Shown in pieces: positions 28,080-36,161 of a DNA stretch of 64,000 nt (its first letter is position 1; the number at the start of each line of letters is the position of its first letter). The notes under the pieces were generated by a model. That model ran no database searches. It worked only from the letters and a program-made list of their open reading frames with translations, and had not been told where the DNA came from. The translations under genes and the position numbers were made by a program. The DNA lies in the NCBI RefSeq assembly GCF_900631955.1, contig NZ_UZWD01000018.1:1-64000 (forward strand), in the 5' to 3' direction. Source of the stretch: Devosia equisanguinis. Its GTDB lineage: Bacteria > Pseudomonadota > Alphaproteobacteria > Rhizobiales > Devosiaceae.

Positions 28080-29444
28080 ATGGCCACTTACGTCCGCGAC
28101 TATACCGCGCTTGTCAGCGCCGACTCGACCTGGAACCAGGCGGTTGGCGGGGCGCTGAAGCCCACCCCGGTTTTCGTCAGCTATTCCTTCACCGCGACAC
28201 GGCCCGAGGGGATCAACGACCGCATGGGCTTTGCCGACCCCAACTTTTTCCGGCAGCTGAGCGCGGCCGAGCAGCAGCTGGTGCGCGATGCCTTCAAGAC
28301 CTGGGACGATGTCTCGGGGATTACCTTCTTCGAAGTCCCAGCCGGCATGGGCGACATCGATATCGGCGTCTACGACCTTGCGACCGGTATTGCCGGCTAT
28401 GGCAGCATGCCGAGCTCGAAGTTTTTCCTGCGCGATGGTCAGTTCAAGATCTATGGTCCGGGCGACAATCCGCACCAGGGCCTCTACCTCGACTATCAGA
28501 GCGGGCTTGATCGGCATGTCATCCTGCACGAGATCGGGCATGCCCTTGGTCTTGAGCACCCGCATGAGGGCGATCGCCGGCTGCCTGCCGATCTCGACAA
28601 TGGCAATGTCACGGTCATGAGCTACAAGGATTACTTCCCCAAGCTCGGTACCATGGACCTGCAGGCGATCCAGGCGCTTTATGGCACCGATGCCCAGGAC
28701 GGCACGCAGGTGGCGAACTGGAGCTGGAACGACCAGACACACACGCTGACCCAATGGGGCACCGCGGCCTCCGAGACCTTCAAGGGCACCAATTCCGACG
28801 ACATCATCTATGGCGGCGGTGGACGCGATATCATCATCGCCCGCGCCGGCAACGACACCATTTATGTGTCGGGCAAGTCCTTCGAGATTTCGGCCGGGCC
28901 CGGCTTCGACGTCATTCACACCGATTTCGCGTATTCCGAGATCGGCTGGACCAGCCTCAAGGACAATTATCTCAGCTTCTATCTCACGGGCGGCAGCGGC
29001 TGGGACATGGTCATCTCCGAAGGTGAGCGCGTTGTGTTCACCGACGGCATGCTGGCCACCGATATCGATGGCAATGCGGGGCAGATGTACCGGCTTTACC
29101 AGGCGGCCTTCGACCGCACGCCTGACCATAGCGGGCTGGGCTACTGGATCCGCGAACTGGACAAGGGCATCAAGGTCGCCGCCATCGCCGAGAGCTTCCT
29201 GGCGTCCGACGAATTCCAGAAAACCTTCGGCACTCAGGACACGGTGACCAATAGCCGGTTCATCGACCTGCTTTATACCAACACGCTGGGGCGCCAATAC
29301 GATCAGGGCGGTTTCAATTACTGGGTGGGCAAGCTCAACGCCAACGAGACCAACCGCAGTGATCTGCTGGCGTTCTTTTCCAACAGCGACGAGAACAAGC
29401 TCAAGGTTGCCGCACAGGTGGAAGACGGCATCTGGTACGTCTGA
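28080..29444 (+). CDS. M10 serralysin-like metalloprotease with C-terminal DUF4214 units
   Basis: The start is chosen at 28080 because GGAG lies 6 bases upstream, inside an ATG-GAG-ATG-AAG-ATG run; this gives 454 residues. The protease domain carries the zinc site HEIGHALGLEHPHE (His150, Glu151, His154, His160) and the Met-turn VMSYKDY (Met180). A short RTX region (GTNSDDIIYGGGGRDIII, ARAGNDTIYV; about 236-265) should bind calcium. Two DUF4214 units close the protein (about 330-454; FDRTPDHSGLGYW, GRQYDQGGFNYW). It has no propeptide or Sec signal, as usual for type I secreted proteases; the nearby PrtD/HlyD pair is the likely exporter. Placing DUF4214 after the RTX block differs from the usual M10_C ending. 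Confidence 0.92.
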   Translation: MATYVRDYTALVSADSTWNQAVGGALKPTPVFVSYSFTATRPEGINDRMGFADPNFFRQLSAAEQQLVRDAFKTWDDVSGITFFEVPAGMGDIDIGVYDLATGIAGYGSMPSSKFFLRDGQFKIYGPGDNPHQGLYLDYQSGLDRHVILHEIGHALGLEHPHEGDRRLPADLDNGNVTVMSYKDYFPKLGTMDLQAIQALYGTDAQDGTQVANWSWNDQTHTLTQWGTAASETFKGTNSDDIIYGGGGRDIIIARAGNDTIYVSGKSFEISAGPGFDVIHTDFAYSEIGWTSLKDNYLSFYLTGGSGWDMVISEGERVVFTDGMLATDIDGNAGQMYRLYQAAFDRTPDHSGLGYWIRELDKGIKVAAIAESFLASDEFQKTFGTQDTVTNSRFIDLLYTNTLGRQYDQGGFNYWVGKLNANETNRSDLLAFFSNSDENKLKVAAQVEDGIWYV

Positions 29445-29577
29445 CCCGGCGGTTTGCGACGCGCGCCCCGCAATGGGCGCGTGTTCCCCTGGGCGGGTTA
29501 GGTCCGTTCATGCCGCGCTGAGTTCACTCATGCACGCCTTGGTGGCTGGCAAGGAAGGTCCGTCGCCTGCCGACGGT

Positions 29578-29598
29578 CCCTCGGGTCAAGCCCGAGGG
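29578..29598. repeat. Dispersed palindrome, family 1, copy 1
   Basis: Perfect 8-bp arms CCCTCGGG and CCCGAGGG enclose the loop TCAAG. It lies between the two tandem M10 protease genes. Related copies are at 42113, 45545, 47834 and 59085. Confidence 0.85.
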
Positions 29599-29840
29599 CG
29601 GAACTGTGGATGTGCAACGCCGTGCGATATGACGCGCCAAGTCGCGCTTCCGCTCGTGTGGGATCAGGACTCAAACATATATGCGATAGCCCTCGCCTCG
29701 CGCGTACTGACGCGAAGCGTATCGGGTATTCGCCAGACTATATCCCGGCACACCTCACGCCTCCAAGCCGGCGCGGATTTCAGCGCAGGGTAAACGAATT
29801 ACCGCCATCGCCTGCGCAAAATTATGCATCAATTTCAATG

Positions 29841-29854
29841 ATGACCCTAGTCAT
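29841..29854 (+). promoter_or_regulatory. Inverted repeat upstream of the second M10 protease
   Basis: ATGAC and GTCAT flank CCTA in an AT-rich context about 115 bases before the protease start. It is a candidate operator; no regulator can be assigned. Confidence 0.25.
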
Positions 29855-29970
29855 GGTTAGCGGATGATTTCCCGCATGCTGACAATTTGAAGCCATTTTC
29901 CAACGGAGCCTGAAAGTCTGTTCTCTAGCACTGCAGTCAACCCACAACGCATCCTGGGATTGGCGCAGTT

Positions 29971-31860
29971 ATGTCGACGATTACTCTGACGACGTCTTCC
30001 GGTGACAAATATGTCGACGACCTGCTTGGCTCCCGGAAGTGGACCAGCGACAGCGTAAGCTTCGGCTTTTCGCAGTCGGCCTCTGTTTATGGGGCCAAAT
30101 ATGGACGCGGCGAGAGCGCAAGCTTTGCAGCGCTCAACACTGCGCAGCAGAAGGCCACCCTCGACGCCATGAAGATGTGGGGGGAGTTGATTGACCTCGA
30201 CATCATCCAGACGACTGCGAACAATGCGGAGATCCGAATCGGCGTTTCCAGCATGCCATCGACGGCTTGGGCCTATACGCCATCAGCAATGGCACAAGGT
30301 GGTGATGTCTGGCTCGGCACGAAATATCTGGCCGCACCCGAGAAGGGCAACTATGCCCACTTCACCATCATGCATGAAATCGGCCATGCGCTGGGACTGA
30401 GCCACCCCCATGAAGCCGCGGCCAAGCAGGCCGGCGGGACGCCAGATGGCGGGCTCTGCCCCTGCTGCGCCGGCACCCTGCACGGCCAGAGCACGACCAC
30501 ACCTCTCACCACTGCCGTCGAAGTTGCATCGCCGGTGGATGCCATGGCGTGGTCGGTGATGAGCTATCGCTCCTATGAGGGCCAGGCGATTTCCAATGGC
30601 TATAGCAACGAGAAATTCGGCTATGCACAGACGCCGATGGCGCGCGATATCGCGGCGCTGCAACATCTGTACGGCGCCAATTACCAGACGCGCGCCGAGG
30701 ACACCGTCTATCGCTGGAGCGAGACGACGGGCGAAAAATTCATCGATGGCATTGGCCAAGGCAAGCCGGGCGCCAACAAGGTGTTCGAGACCGTTTGGGA
30801 CGGTGGCGGGCGCGATACGTTCGATCTGTCCAACAATGCCACCAACCTGAGCGTCGATCTCAGCCCGGGTGGCTGGACCAATTTTGGCAACAAACAGCTG
30901 GCGAATCTTGGAAACGGGCAGATGGCTCCGGGTAATGTGGCCGTGGCCATGCTGCATGAGGACAATCCGCTGGCGCTGATCGAGAACGCCATCGGCGGTG
31001 CCGGCGATGACAGGATCAGCGGCAATATTGCCGACAATGTGCTGATCGGCGGTGCCGGGAACGATGTGCTCGAGGGTGTGGCCGGTCGCAATATTCTGGT
31101 GGGCGACAGCATCGGGGGCGAGCTCATGCTTGTCGGCCTCGACATCGCCGATTTCATCACTGCGACCCTGCCCCCGGCACCGGCCAAGGCCGGCAACGAT
31201 ATTCTTCTCGGCGGCACCGGCAATGACATCTTCGTTCCGGGCCTGGGCAGCAATACCATCGAGGGCGGCGAGGGCTATGACACGCTCGTGCTCGACTTCG
31301 TGCTCGATATGCTCACCATTTCCTTCGACGCCAACGATCTTGTCAGCATCCTCTATGAGGGCGGCTCGGTCATTGCCAGCAGCCTGGAATTCCTGGCGGT
31401 TCGCGACGGCATTTTCTCGCTGATCGGGGCAATCGTGCCGGAGAGCAACCACGCGATGGCAGACGACGTGATCCTGCTCTATCGCGCCGGACTTGGGTTT
31501 GGTCCAAGCAACGAGAGTCTCAATTTCTGGACCTCCGAATTCGACCAGGGTCAGGACCTGGCCAGCCTCGCGACCGAACTGACAACCGATGCGGGTTTCG
31601 CGGAGCGCTTTGGTGCGGCGGACAGCACAGCCAACGGGGACTTTGTCCAGGCGCTCTATCACAACATCCTGGGCCGCGATGGCGACGCCGAGGGTGTGCA
31701 GTACTGGCAGGATCAGCTCTCTTTGGGCGCATCGCGCCAGGACCTGCTGGTGGCATTTGCGCTCAGCCAGGAGCACCGCAATGACGTGTTTGCGCCAGCA
31801 GGAAACGAGACTGGCTTGGTCGCGGTATCGCAGAGCCAGTGGGCCGAGCTCTGGGCGTAG
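29971..31860 (+). CDS. M10 serralysin-like RTX metalloprotease with Cys insert and C-terminal DUF4214
   Basis: The protein has 629 residues and starts MSTITLTTSSGDKYVDDLL. The zinc site is HEIGHALGLSHPHE (His135, Glu136, His139, His145) and the Met-turn is VMSYRSY (Met197). Between them sits an extra segment with a CPCC cluster (residues 163-166), odd for type I secreted RTX proteins, which usually lack cysteine. RTX repeats follow at about 340-430 (GGAGDDRISGNIADN, GGAGNDVLEG, GGTGNDIFVPG, EGGEGYDTL). Two DUF4214 units occupy about 500-610 (NILGRDGDAEGVQYW is the clearest). It is probably exported by the T1SS in this window. It is a longer paralogue of the preceding protease, transcribed separately across a 526-base gap. 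Confidence 0.92.
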   Translation: MSTITLTTSSGDKYVDDLLGSRKWTSDSVSFGFSQSASVYGAKYGRGESASFAALNTAQQKATLDAMKMWGELIDLDIIQTTANNAEIRIGVSSMPSTAWAYTPSAMAQGGDVWLGTKYLAAPEKGNYAHFTIMHEIGHALGLSHPHEAAAKQAGGTPDGGLCPCCAGTLHGQSTTTPLTTAVEVASPVDAMAWSVMSYRSYEGQAISNGYSNEKFGYAQTPMARDIAALQHLYGANYQTRAEDTVYRWSETTGEKFIDGIGQGKPGANKVFETVWDGGGRDTFDLSNNATNLSVDLSPGGWTNFGNKQLANLGNGQMAPGNVAVAMLHEDNPLALIENAIGGAGDDRISGNIADNVLIGGAGNDVLEGVAGRNILVGDSIGGELMLVGLDIADFITATLPPAPAKAGNDILLGGTGNDIFVPGLGSNTIEGGEGYDTLVLDFVLDMLTISFDANDLVSILYEGGSVIASSLEFLAVRDGIFSLIGAIVPESNHAMADDVILLYRAGLGFGPSNESLNFWTSEFDQGQDLASLATELTTDAGFAERFGAADSTANGDFVQALYHNILGRDGDAEGVQYWQDQLSLGASRQDLLVAFALSQEHRNDVFAPAGNETGLVAVSQSQWAELWA

Positions 31861-31880
31861 GGTTTTATCGCCCCAAGGAC

Positions 31881-31915
31881 AAACAAAAACCCCGGCCTCT
31901 CGCGAGACCGGGGTT
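31881..31915 (-). terminator. Terminator of tRNA-Pro, possibly also of the M10 gene
   Basis: Arms AACCCCGG (31888-31895) and CCGGGGTT (31908-31915) enclose a second inner pairing TCTCG/CGAGA. In the leftward direction a T-rich run follows, fitting a terminator just after the tRNA 3' end. It also lies 20 bases after the rightward protease stop and may act on both strands. Confidence 0.75.
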
Positions 31916-31918
31916 GAT

Positions 31919-31995
31919 TGGTCGGAGTAGAGTGATTCGAACACTCGACCCCCTGCTCCCGAAGCAGGTGCGCTACCAGGCTGCGCTATACTCCG
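31919..31995 (-). tRNA. tRNA-Pro (anticodon CGG)
   Basis: A 77-nt cloverleaf is encoded leftward with the 3' CCA in the DNA. The acceptor arms are CGGAGTA/TACTCCG, the D-arm has AGCGCAGCCTGGTAGCGC, and the anticodon stem CCTGC/GCAGG holds the loop TTCGGGA (anticodon CGG, codon CCG). The T-arm has GTTCGAATC. No integration signature is seen at its 3' end. Confidence 0.95.
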
Positions 31996-32166
31996 TCAGG
32001 ATTCATCGAGAGGGTCGTAAGCCGGCGTCGGGGCGCCGCGACGTCATCGCGATTGGCGGCTTTATAACTGCGAGGCTTGCTGTGTTCAAGCTGTTCCGAC
32101 ATAGTTTTCTACCGCTGTTTCACCGTGTTGCGAAGCACGGGCAAACCGTGTAGGAACCGCGCCAGT

Positions 32167-32241
32167 TGGGGTGTCGCCAAGTGGTAAGGCACCGGTTTTT
32201 GGTACCGGCATTCCTAGGTTCGAATCCTAGCACCCCAGCCA
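32167..32241 (+). tRNA. tRNA-Gln (anticodon TTG)
   Basis: A 75-nt cloverleaf with acceptor TGGGGTG/CACCCCA, D-arm GTCGCCAAGTGGTAAGGC, an anticodon arm centred on TTTTGGT (anticodon TTG, codon CAA), T-arm GGTTCGAATCC, and encoded CCA. It is the opposite strand to the nearby tRNA-Pro. Confidence 0.96.
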
Positions 32242-32268
32242 TTTTCCCTTGATTTCAGCATTTTGGAC

Positions 32269-33081
32269 TCACGCCGGCGCGCGTGCGGCGTCGTGCTGGG
32301 CCGCGGCGAGGCCATAGGGTACGCAGAGGAGCTTGCCGCTGCGCGGGTCGCGGAGCATGTCGGCGAGGATACCGAAGGCGGCCGCGAGGGTCTGGGGCGT
32401 CAACACGGTCTCGGGATCGCCGGCACTCATGATCTTGCCGGCGCGCACCAGGATCACATGATGGGCGAAGCGCAGGGCGTGATTGATGTCGTGCACTACC
32501 ATGACGATGGTGCGCCCTTCCTCCCGATTGAGCCGCTCGAGCAGGTTCAGCACTTCGAGCTGGTGGGCCATGTCTAGGAAGGTGGTGGGCTCGTCGAGCA
32601 GCAGCACCGGGCTGGTCTGGGCGAGCGCCATGGCAATCCACACCCGCTGCCGCTGGCCGCCCGAGAGCGTACCGACCGGTCGATTGGCGAAGGCAGTGAG
32701 GCCGGTGAGGCGGAGCGCGGTATCGATGGCGGCGCGATCCTCGGCGCTCATGGCGGCGAGCGGCTTTTGCCAAGGGAAGCGGCCATAGCCGACCAGCTCG
32801 CGCACCAGAAGGCCGGCCGGGGCCTCGGGGCTCTGCGGCAGCACGGCCATGCGGCGGGCTATGGCCTTGGTGGAGAGGTCGGCGAGGGCGTGACGGTCGA
32901 GATAGACCGCGCCATGGCTGGGCTTGAGAATGCGGGCCAGGTTCTTGAGGATGGTGCTCTTGCCCGAACCATTAGGACCGACCAGGGCGGTGATGCGGCC
33001 CTCGGGGATTTCGAGATCGAGGCCTTCGAGCACCGTACCCTCGCCATAGGCGAAGCCGAGATTGTGGGTCTGCAGGATCAT
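32269..33081 (-). CDS. Siderophore/iron ABC transporter ATPase, FepC/FecE-like
   Basis: The protein has 270 residues from the ATG that overlaps the permease stop by 4 bases (ATGA). Walker A is GPNGSGKST, the signature is LSGGQRQR, Walker B is VLLLDEPTTFLD, and the D/H-loop region reads VVHDINHAL. The CYGRFPW-type segment (VGYGRFPWQKP) and ITPQTLAAAFG-like tail are typical of FepC/FecE ATPases of iron-siderophore import. It is the last gene of a four-gene leftward operon with two FecCD permeases and a binding protein. Confidence 0.95.
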   Translation of the reverse strand: MILQTHNLGFAYGEGTVLEGLDLEIPEGRITALVGPNGSGKSTILKNLARILKPSHGAVYLDRHALADLSTKAIARRMAVLPQSPEAPAGLLVRELVGYGRFPWQKPLAAMSAEDRAAIDTALRLTGLTAFANRPVGTLSGGQRQRVWIAMALAQTSPVLLLDEPTTFLDMAHQLEVLNLLERLNREEGRTIVMVVHDINHALRFAHHVILVRAGKIMSAGDPETVLTPQTLAAAFGILADMLRDPRSGKLLCVPYGLAAAQHDAARAPA

Positions 33082-34079
33082 GCTGAAAGCGCCCGCTGGT
33101 TGGACCTGACGAGCAGGTAAAGAAAATAGGGCGCGCCGATCACCGCGACGACGACGCCGACGGGGATTTCGATGGGCGCGAGCAGGGTGCGGCCGATGAG
33201 ATCGGCGATGACCACCAGCGTGGCGCCGACCAGGGCTGCCGCGGGCAAGAGGGCATGGTGACGGGGGCCCACCATCAGCCGCGCGATGTGCGGACCGAGC
33301 AGTCCGACAAAGCCGATGGCCCCGGCCAGCGCCACGGCGGCGCCGGCAAAGGCCACGGCGATGGCCAGCAGCGCCAGCCGCGACGCCTCGACCCGCACAC
33401 CGACGCCCGTGGCAGCCTCGTCGCCGACGCCGAGAATGTCGAGTGAACGGACAAGGGCGATGAGCATGGGAACCAGCAGGATAAACCAGGGCAGGATTGC
33501 CATGACATCGGCCCATTTGGAGCCCGACAGGCTGCCGGCCAGCCAGACGGCGGCAGCATCATAGACCCGACGGTCGAGCCGCATGGAGAGGACCAGCATG
33601 GCGGCGGAGAAGCCGGCATTGATGGCGATGCCGGCCAGAAGCATGCGGGCCGGATCCACCTGACCGCGGCGCTGCGCCAATAGGTAGATGCTGATGGCGC
33701 CGATCATGGCGCCGACAAAGGCGACCGCCGGCCAGACTATCCCGGGCACATCGAGAATGGCTTGCTGATGCAGGTAGAGCAGCGCGACGATGGTGAGCCC
33801 GGCGCCGGAATTGAGCCCCAAAATGCCCGGATCGGCGAGGCCGTTGCGGGACACGCCCTGCAGGATGGCGCCGGAAAGGGCGAGACCGGCGCCGACCAGC
33901 ATGGCCATGACGAGGCGCGGCAGGCGAATGGCGTAAAGCGCCAGTTCCTGCTTGGGGGTGCCCTGCCCCAATATGGTCGCCATGAGATCTGACGGGCTGA
34001 TGGCGAAGGAACCGAGATTGAGGCTGACCAGTGCGGCAATGGCGAGCAGGCCGGCCAGCAGTAGGAAGCGGATGGCCAT
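33078..34079 (-). CDS. Siderophore/iron ABC transporter permease, FecD-like
   Basis: The protein has 333 residues; the start MAIRFLLLAGLLAIAALVSLNLG was chosen because it begins the first membrane helix and lies 2 bases after the other permease's stop, although the frame is open further upstream. It has nine to ten helices of the FecCD/BtuC family (PF01032). Diagnostic segments are RLPRLVMAMLVGAGLALSGA, ADPGILGLNSGAG and GAIGFVGLLGPHIARLMVG, the latter being the ATPase-contact loop. It forms a heterodimeric channel with the neighbouring permease. Confidence 0.95.
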   Translation of the reverse strand: MAIRFLLLAGLLAIAALVSLNLGSFAISPSDLMATILGQGTPKQELALYAIRLPRLVMAMLVGAGLALSGAILQGVSRNGLADPGILGLNSGAGLTIVALLYLHQQAILDVPGIVWPAVAFVGAMIGAISIYLLAQRRGQVDPARMLLAGIAINAGFSAAMLVLSMRLDRRVYDAAAVWLAGSLSGSKWADVMAILPWFILLVPMLIALVRSLDILGVGDEAATGVGVRVEASRLALLAIAVAFAGAAVALAGAIGFVGLLGPHIARLMVGPRHHALLPAAALVGATLVVIADLIGRTLLAPIEIPVGVVVAVIGAPYFLYLLVRSNQRALSA

Positions 34080-34081
34080 GG

Positions 34082-35068
34082 CTACATGCCCCTTTCGTCG
34101 CGGCGGACCAGCCACAGGAAAAACGGCACGCCGATCAGGGCAGTGATCAGTCCGAGCGGGGTTTCGAACGGCGGATTGACCATGCGGGCGAGGAGATCGG
34201 CCACCACCAAGAGGCAGGCCCCGCCTACGGCCGAGCAGGGAATGATCCAGCGATAGTCGAGCCCGACGAGAAAGCGGGAGAAATGCGGGATGATTAGGCC
34301 GACAAAGCCGACGCCGCCTGCCACCGCCACGGCGCTGCCGGCGAGGAACAGCGTGGCGAGAATGCCGCCGGCGCGCACCAGGCCGGTGCGCTGCCCAAGG
34401 CCGGTGGCGACATCCTGGCCCAGGCTCAACAGCGAAATGCCGCGCGAGAGCAGCAGCGCCAGCACGAGCCCTGCCCCCATCCAGGGCAGCGCCAGCAGCA
34501 GGTGGGGCCATCGAATGCCCTGCACGCCGCCCGCTGTGTAGAACAGCACGTCCTGGGCGATGCCGGTGACGATGACGATGCCAGTGGTCAAGGCGCCGAG
34601 CAGCGCCGAAACGGCGGCACCGGCCAGCGCCAGGCGAACGGGTGTCAGGCCGCCACGCTGCAGCGCGCCGAGACCGAAGACGAGGGCTGCACCGAGGCCA
34701 GCACCGAGAAAGCTGAGAACGATGAGGCCGGTGAAATCGAGCCAAGGAAGGAGCACCATGCCGATGACCAGCATGAAACCTGCGCCGGCATTGAGGCCCA
34801 TCAGGGAGGGGCTGGCCAGGGGATTTCGGGTCATGCCTTGCATGACGGCACCGGCGACGCCCAAGCACGCGCCCACCGCTGCCGATGCGAGCACACGCGG
34901 CAGGCGGAATTCCTGGATGACGAGATGGTTGGGCTGGGTCGAGTCGAACTGGACCATGGCCTGCCAGATGGTGAAAGGATCGATCTCCGCCGCACCGGCA
35001 GAGATCGATCCCACAATGGCCACGAGCAGGCAGATTGCGGCAGCGCCCAGAACGAGGCTAGCGCGCAA
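34082..35068 (-). CDS. Siderophore/iron ABC transporter permease, FecC-like, TTG start
   Basis: The protein has 328 residues. The start is a TTG three bases after the binding-protein stop, which suggests translational coupling; no in-frame ATG lies near the expected N-terminus. FecCD hallmarks are RLPRVLASAAVGACLGVAGA, ASPSLMGLNAGAG and GGVGFVGLIIPHFSRFLVG. It is the partner of the FecD-like permease. Confidence 0.93.
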   Translation of the reverse strand: MRASLVLGAAAICLLVAIVGSISAGAAEIDPFTIWQAMVQFDSTQPNHLVIQEFRLPRVLASAAVGACLGVAGAVMQGMTRNPLASPSLMGLNAGAGFMLVIGMVLLPWLDFTGLIVLSFLGAGLGAALVFGLGALQRGGLTPVRLALAGAAVSALLGALTTGIVIVTGIAQDVLFYTAGGVQGIRWPHLLLALPWMGAGLVLALLLSRGISLLSLGQDVATGLGQRTGLVRAGGILATLFLAGSAVAVAGGVGFVGLIIPHFSRFLVGLDYRWIIPCSAVGGACLLVVADLLARMVNPPFETPLGLITALIGVPFFLWLVRRDERGM

Positions 35069-35071
35069 AAG

Positions 35072-36031
35072 TCAGTCCGCCTTGCCCATATGGTCAGCGA
35101 CGTCTTCGACGATGCGGCCGAAGCTGATCGGGCCTGTCGACTGGTTCCAGGGCTGGATATCGACGCGATAGACGTGGCCGGCCTTGACTGCCGGCAGTCC
35201 TTGCCAGAGCGCAGTGGCTTCGATGCCCGACATCTTCGCCTCGTCCTCGACCATGAGGAAAATATGGTCGGCGGTCAGCTGCGGGATGATTTCGTTGGAG
35301 ACGGTCTCGTGCTCGACCTCGAGCGGCACCAGCGGATGCGGGGTCAGCCCCAAGTCCTGGTAGAGCACGGGGCCAGACCGGCGCGAGCCGCCATAGACGC
35401 GAATATCCTTTTCGCGCACGCGCAGCAGCAGCACAGTTTCGTCGGGATGAAGATCTGCGACCTCGGCCTTTACCTCGGCGGCGCGGGCATCGTAGGCGGC
35501 GATGGCGGCATCGGCCTGCTCGGCGTGGCCGAGCGCTTCGCCTAGGCCATGCAGCCACTCCCGCCACGGCCCCTCGGGTTCGTCGAGCAGCAAGGTGGGC
35601 GCGATGGCGCTCAGCAGCTCGTAATTGTCACCGATCTTGTCGGCCTGGGCGAGGATAAGGTCGGGCTCGAGGCCGAGAATGGCCTCGAAATCGGGGGCGG
35701 ACTGGTCGCCGACGGGCTGGGTATCCTTGAGCGCATCCTGCAGCTGACCGGGCATGCCATTCACCCGCGCCACGGCACCAACGGGAGCAATGCCCATGGC
35801 AACAAGCGCTTCGGAGAACATGTTGTGCAGCGCCACGATGCGATGCGGTGCGAGCGGCACTTCCACTTCGCCGCGCGCGTCCTTGACGATGCGGGCCGTG
35901 GCCGTGGTGTCGAGAATTTCGGCAACCTGTGCCATGGCCGGCGCCAGCGGCGCGCAGGCGAGGAGCAAGGCAAGCCCCATAGACGCGGATTGACGGAGGA
36001 GAGAGAGCCCCATGAGATTTAACCTGACCAT
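35072..36031 (-). CDS. Iron-siderophore ABC transporter substrate-binding protein
   Basis: The protein has 319 residues and starts MVRLNLMGLSLLRQSASMG, with a Sec signal peptide cut after APAMA near residue 34. The FepB/FecB-type fold (PF01497) shows VPLAPHRIVALHNMFSEALVAMGI, LGLEPDLILAQ and APTLLLDEP, with a tail of VYRVDIQPWNQSTGPISFGRIVEDV. The ATG is preceded by AGGA at 5 bases. As first gene of the importer operon it would be controlled by iron; an imperfect inverted repeat lies directly upstream. The siderophore cannot be named from sequence, and no TonB receptor or biosynthesis gene is near. Confidence 0.92.
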   Translation of the reverse strand: MVRLNLMGLSLLRQSASMGLALLLACAPLAPAMAQVAEILDTTATARIVKDARGEVEVPLAPHRIVALHNMFSEALVAMGIAPVGAVARVNGMPGQLQDALKDTQPVGDQSAPDFEAILGLEPDLILAQADKIGDNYELLSAIAPTLLLDEPEGPWREWLHGLGEALGHAEQADAAIAAYDARAAEVKAEVADLHPDETVLLLRVREKDIRVYGGSRRSGPVLYQDLGLTPHPLVPLEVEHETVSNEIIPQLTADHIFLMVEDEAKMSGIEATALWQGLPAVKAGHVYRVDIQPWNQSTGPISFGRIVEDVADHMGKAD

Positions 36032-36038
36032 AATTGTC

Positions 36039-36056
36039 CTGTTTAGGAGCTAACAG
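36039..36056 (-). promoter_or_regulatory. Candidate operator before the iron importer operon
   Basis: CTGTTTAG and CTAACAG flank GAG, forming an inverted repeat with one unpaired T. It begins 8 bases upstream of the first start codon, so it overlaps the leader or ribosome region. Iron regulators of this group (RirA, Irr, Fur-like) are the natural candidates, but the sequence does not clearly match any one of their consensus sites. Confidence 0.3.
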
Positions 36057-36105
36057 ACGGCGGAACGGCCGTCAACGCGCATTGCACAGGACCAATCAGG
36101 GCATG

Positions 36106-36132
36106 AAAAAGGGCCGGTGCTGCCACCGGCCC
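36106..36132 (-). terminator. Rho-independent terminator of bioY
   Basis: Perfect 9-bp arms GGGCCGGTG and CACCGGCCC (36111-36119, 36124-36132) with a 4-base loop; leftward the hairpin is followed by five T residues. It lies 30 bases after the bioY stop. Confidence 0.92.
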
Positions 36133-36161
36133 TCATAGAACTCGTGTCAGTCGGAAAACCC

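Larger units (their letters stand above)
29445..29970. other. 526-base gene-free gap between the two M10 protease genes
   Basis: The gap contains, left to right: a GC hairpin (CGCGCCC/GGGCGCG, 29462-29481) that may attenuate transcription; a short inverted repeat CCGTCG/CGACGG (29560-29576); one copy of the dispersed palindrome (29578-29598); and an inverted repeat ATGAC-CCTA-GTCAT (29841-29854) in an AT-rich stretch that probably holds the second protease's promoter. No frame looks protein-like. Confidence 0.55.

Noticed and set aside
30283-31944. Leftward open frame of 553 codons opposite the second M10 protease
   Set aside because: The forward strand carries zinc motif, Met-turn and RTX repeats; the reverse frame is a shadow.
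31919-32241. tRNA genes as an integration site for a genomic island
   Set aside because: No integrase, no repeated tRNA 3' end and no transfer-type gene content nearby.
33078-34868. A 596-codon FecCD frame as a fused or frameshifted permease
   Set aside because: The upstream part overlaps the other permease in a different frame and is not protein-like. The normal 333-residue permease begins at 34079.
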